Assembly (NCBI GenBank): GCA_027485165.1
Contig: JAIXRN010000032.1
Span: 24,586-88,585 of the forward strand
Direction: 5' to 3'
Origin: Rubrivivax sp.
GTDB taxonomy: Bacteria; Pseudomonadota; Gammaproteobacteria; Burkholderiales; Burkholderiaceae_C
DNA length: 64,000 bases
Numbering within the stretch: position 1 is the first letter of the stretch; each line of letters opens with the position of its first letter. The translations under genes and the position numbers were made by a program. The notes under the pieces are model-generated. The model did not search any database, was not told the origin of the DNA, and saw nothing but the letters and a program-made list of their open reading frames with translations. Shown here piece by piece: positions 63,860 to 64,000 of the stretch.

Positions 63860-64000
63860 GTGAACATAAAGTGAACATAATTATTATTTTAGACTCTTCT
63901 ACTTTTTGGATATCTTTTGATTTATGTTCACCGGTGAACATAAGTTTTGAGAGAAAGTAACCAAAAACTGGATATTTTCAATTACGGTGAACATGTTCAC
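63860..64000. repeat. Cluster of GTGAACAT direct and inverted repeats
   Basis: GTGAACATAA occurs at 63860 and 63871 as direct copies. A perfect 22-bp palindrome with core GTTCACCGGTGAAC lies at 63922-63943, and another palindrome, GTGAACATGTTCAC, at 63987-64000 runs to the edge. Spacing suggests protein-binding sites, an origin-like array or a terminal repeat. Confidence 0.75.

Larger units (their letters stand above)
63646..64000. other. Non-coding end of the window with GTGAACAT repeats
   Basis: A/T-rich 355 bases. A short open frame (63745-63960) does not look like a gene. The region carries the second 29-nt element and a cluster of GTGAACAT repeats. Confidence 0.5.

Noticed and set aside
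63745..63960. Open frame of 71 residues at the right end
   Set aside because: Crosses repeat DNA, composition unlike the other viral proteins, no hairpin or clear end.

Overview
The window joins two very different kinds of DNA. Bases 1 to about 52.5 kb are bacterial: GC-rich, densely packed, with frequent GTG/TTG starts, Shine-Dalgarno sites, 4-base start/stop overlaps and rho-independent terminators. Gene content (iscR next to a low-molecular-weight phosphatase and uvrB, intracellular PHB depolymerase, orphan RnfB ferredoxin, zapA followed by 6S RNA, rpsU-yqeY, TRAP transporter, TldE/PmbA, YjgA) points to a betaproteobacterium of the order Burkholderiales, perhaps the Rubrivivax/Leptothrix/Roseateles neighbourhood. 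From about 52.55 kb to the end the DNA is AT-richer, genes lie on both strands with short A/T-rich spacers, no Shine-Dalgarno sites are evident, and the proteins are those of a large eukaryotic DNA virus (Nucleocytoviricota).

Bacterial core, 1-44.9 kb. This is ordinary housekeeping plus regulation: Fe-S control (iscR), DNA repair (uvrB, nth), amino-acid metabolism (aromatic aminotransferase, cysE), carbon storage (phaZ), tRNA/ribosome functions (trmJ, rpsU, yjgA, a circularly permuted GTPase), cell division (ZapB-like, ZapA), c-di-GMP proteins (three GGDEF genes, one degenerate and one GGDEF-EAL), a complete TRAP transporter, central carbon metabolism (zwf, aldehyde dehydrogenase), and envelope hydrolases. 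A compact module at 27.4-31.3 kb pairs a sigma54 activator with a divergent PQQ-type sugar dehydrogenase and cytochrome c; a good -24/-12 promoter and a possible upstream palindrome lie between them.

Accessory region, 44.8-52.3 kb. A recognisable start of mutS is cut off after about 26 codons. It is followed by two 111-bp tandem repeats carrying hairpins, a large tyrosine-recombinase-like gene, a TPR protein, small unknown genes, and a hipBA toxin-antitoxin pair flanked by imperfect direct repeats of about 108 bp. This looks like an integrated island that broke mutS; the rest of mutS is not in the window.

Viral region, about 52.55-64 kb. Eleven intronless genes include a C2HC zinc-finger protein of a type widespread in giant viruses, a SLATT-like two-TM protein, a small multi-TM protein, three minus-strand genes that look like surface proteins (a Pro-Ala linker protein and two with discoidin-like domains), a Lys-rich basic protein, and a secreted protein with two pherophorin domains around a Ser-Pro-rich rod. 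Pherophorins are extracellular-matrix glycoproteins of volvocine green algae, so the likely host is a Chlamydomonas/Volvox relative. Hairpins sit just after several stop codons, as known for mimivirus-like transcripts. The simplest explanation for the join is a chimeric contig from a mixed sample (alga, its virus and its bacteria), but the sequence alone cannot exclude a real junction.
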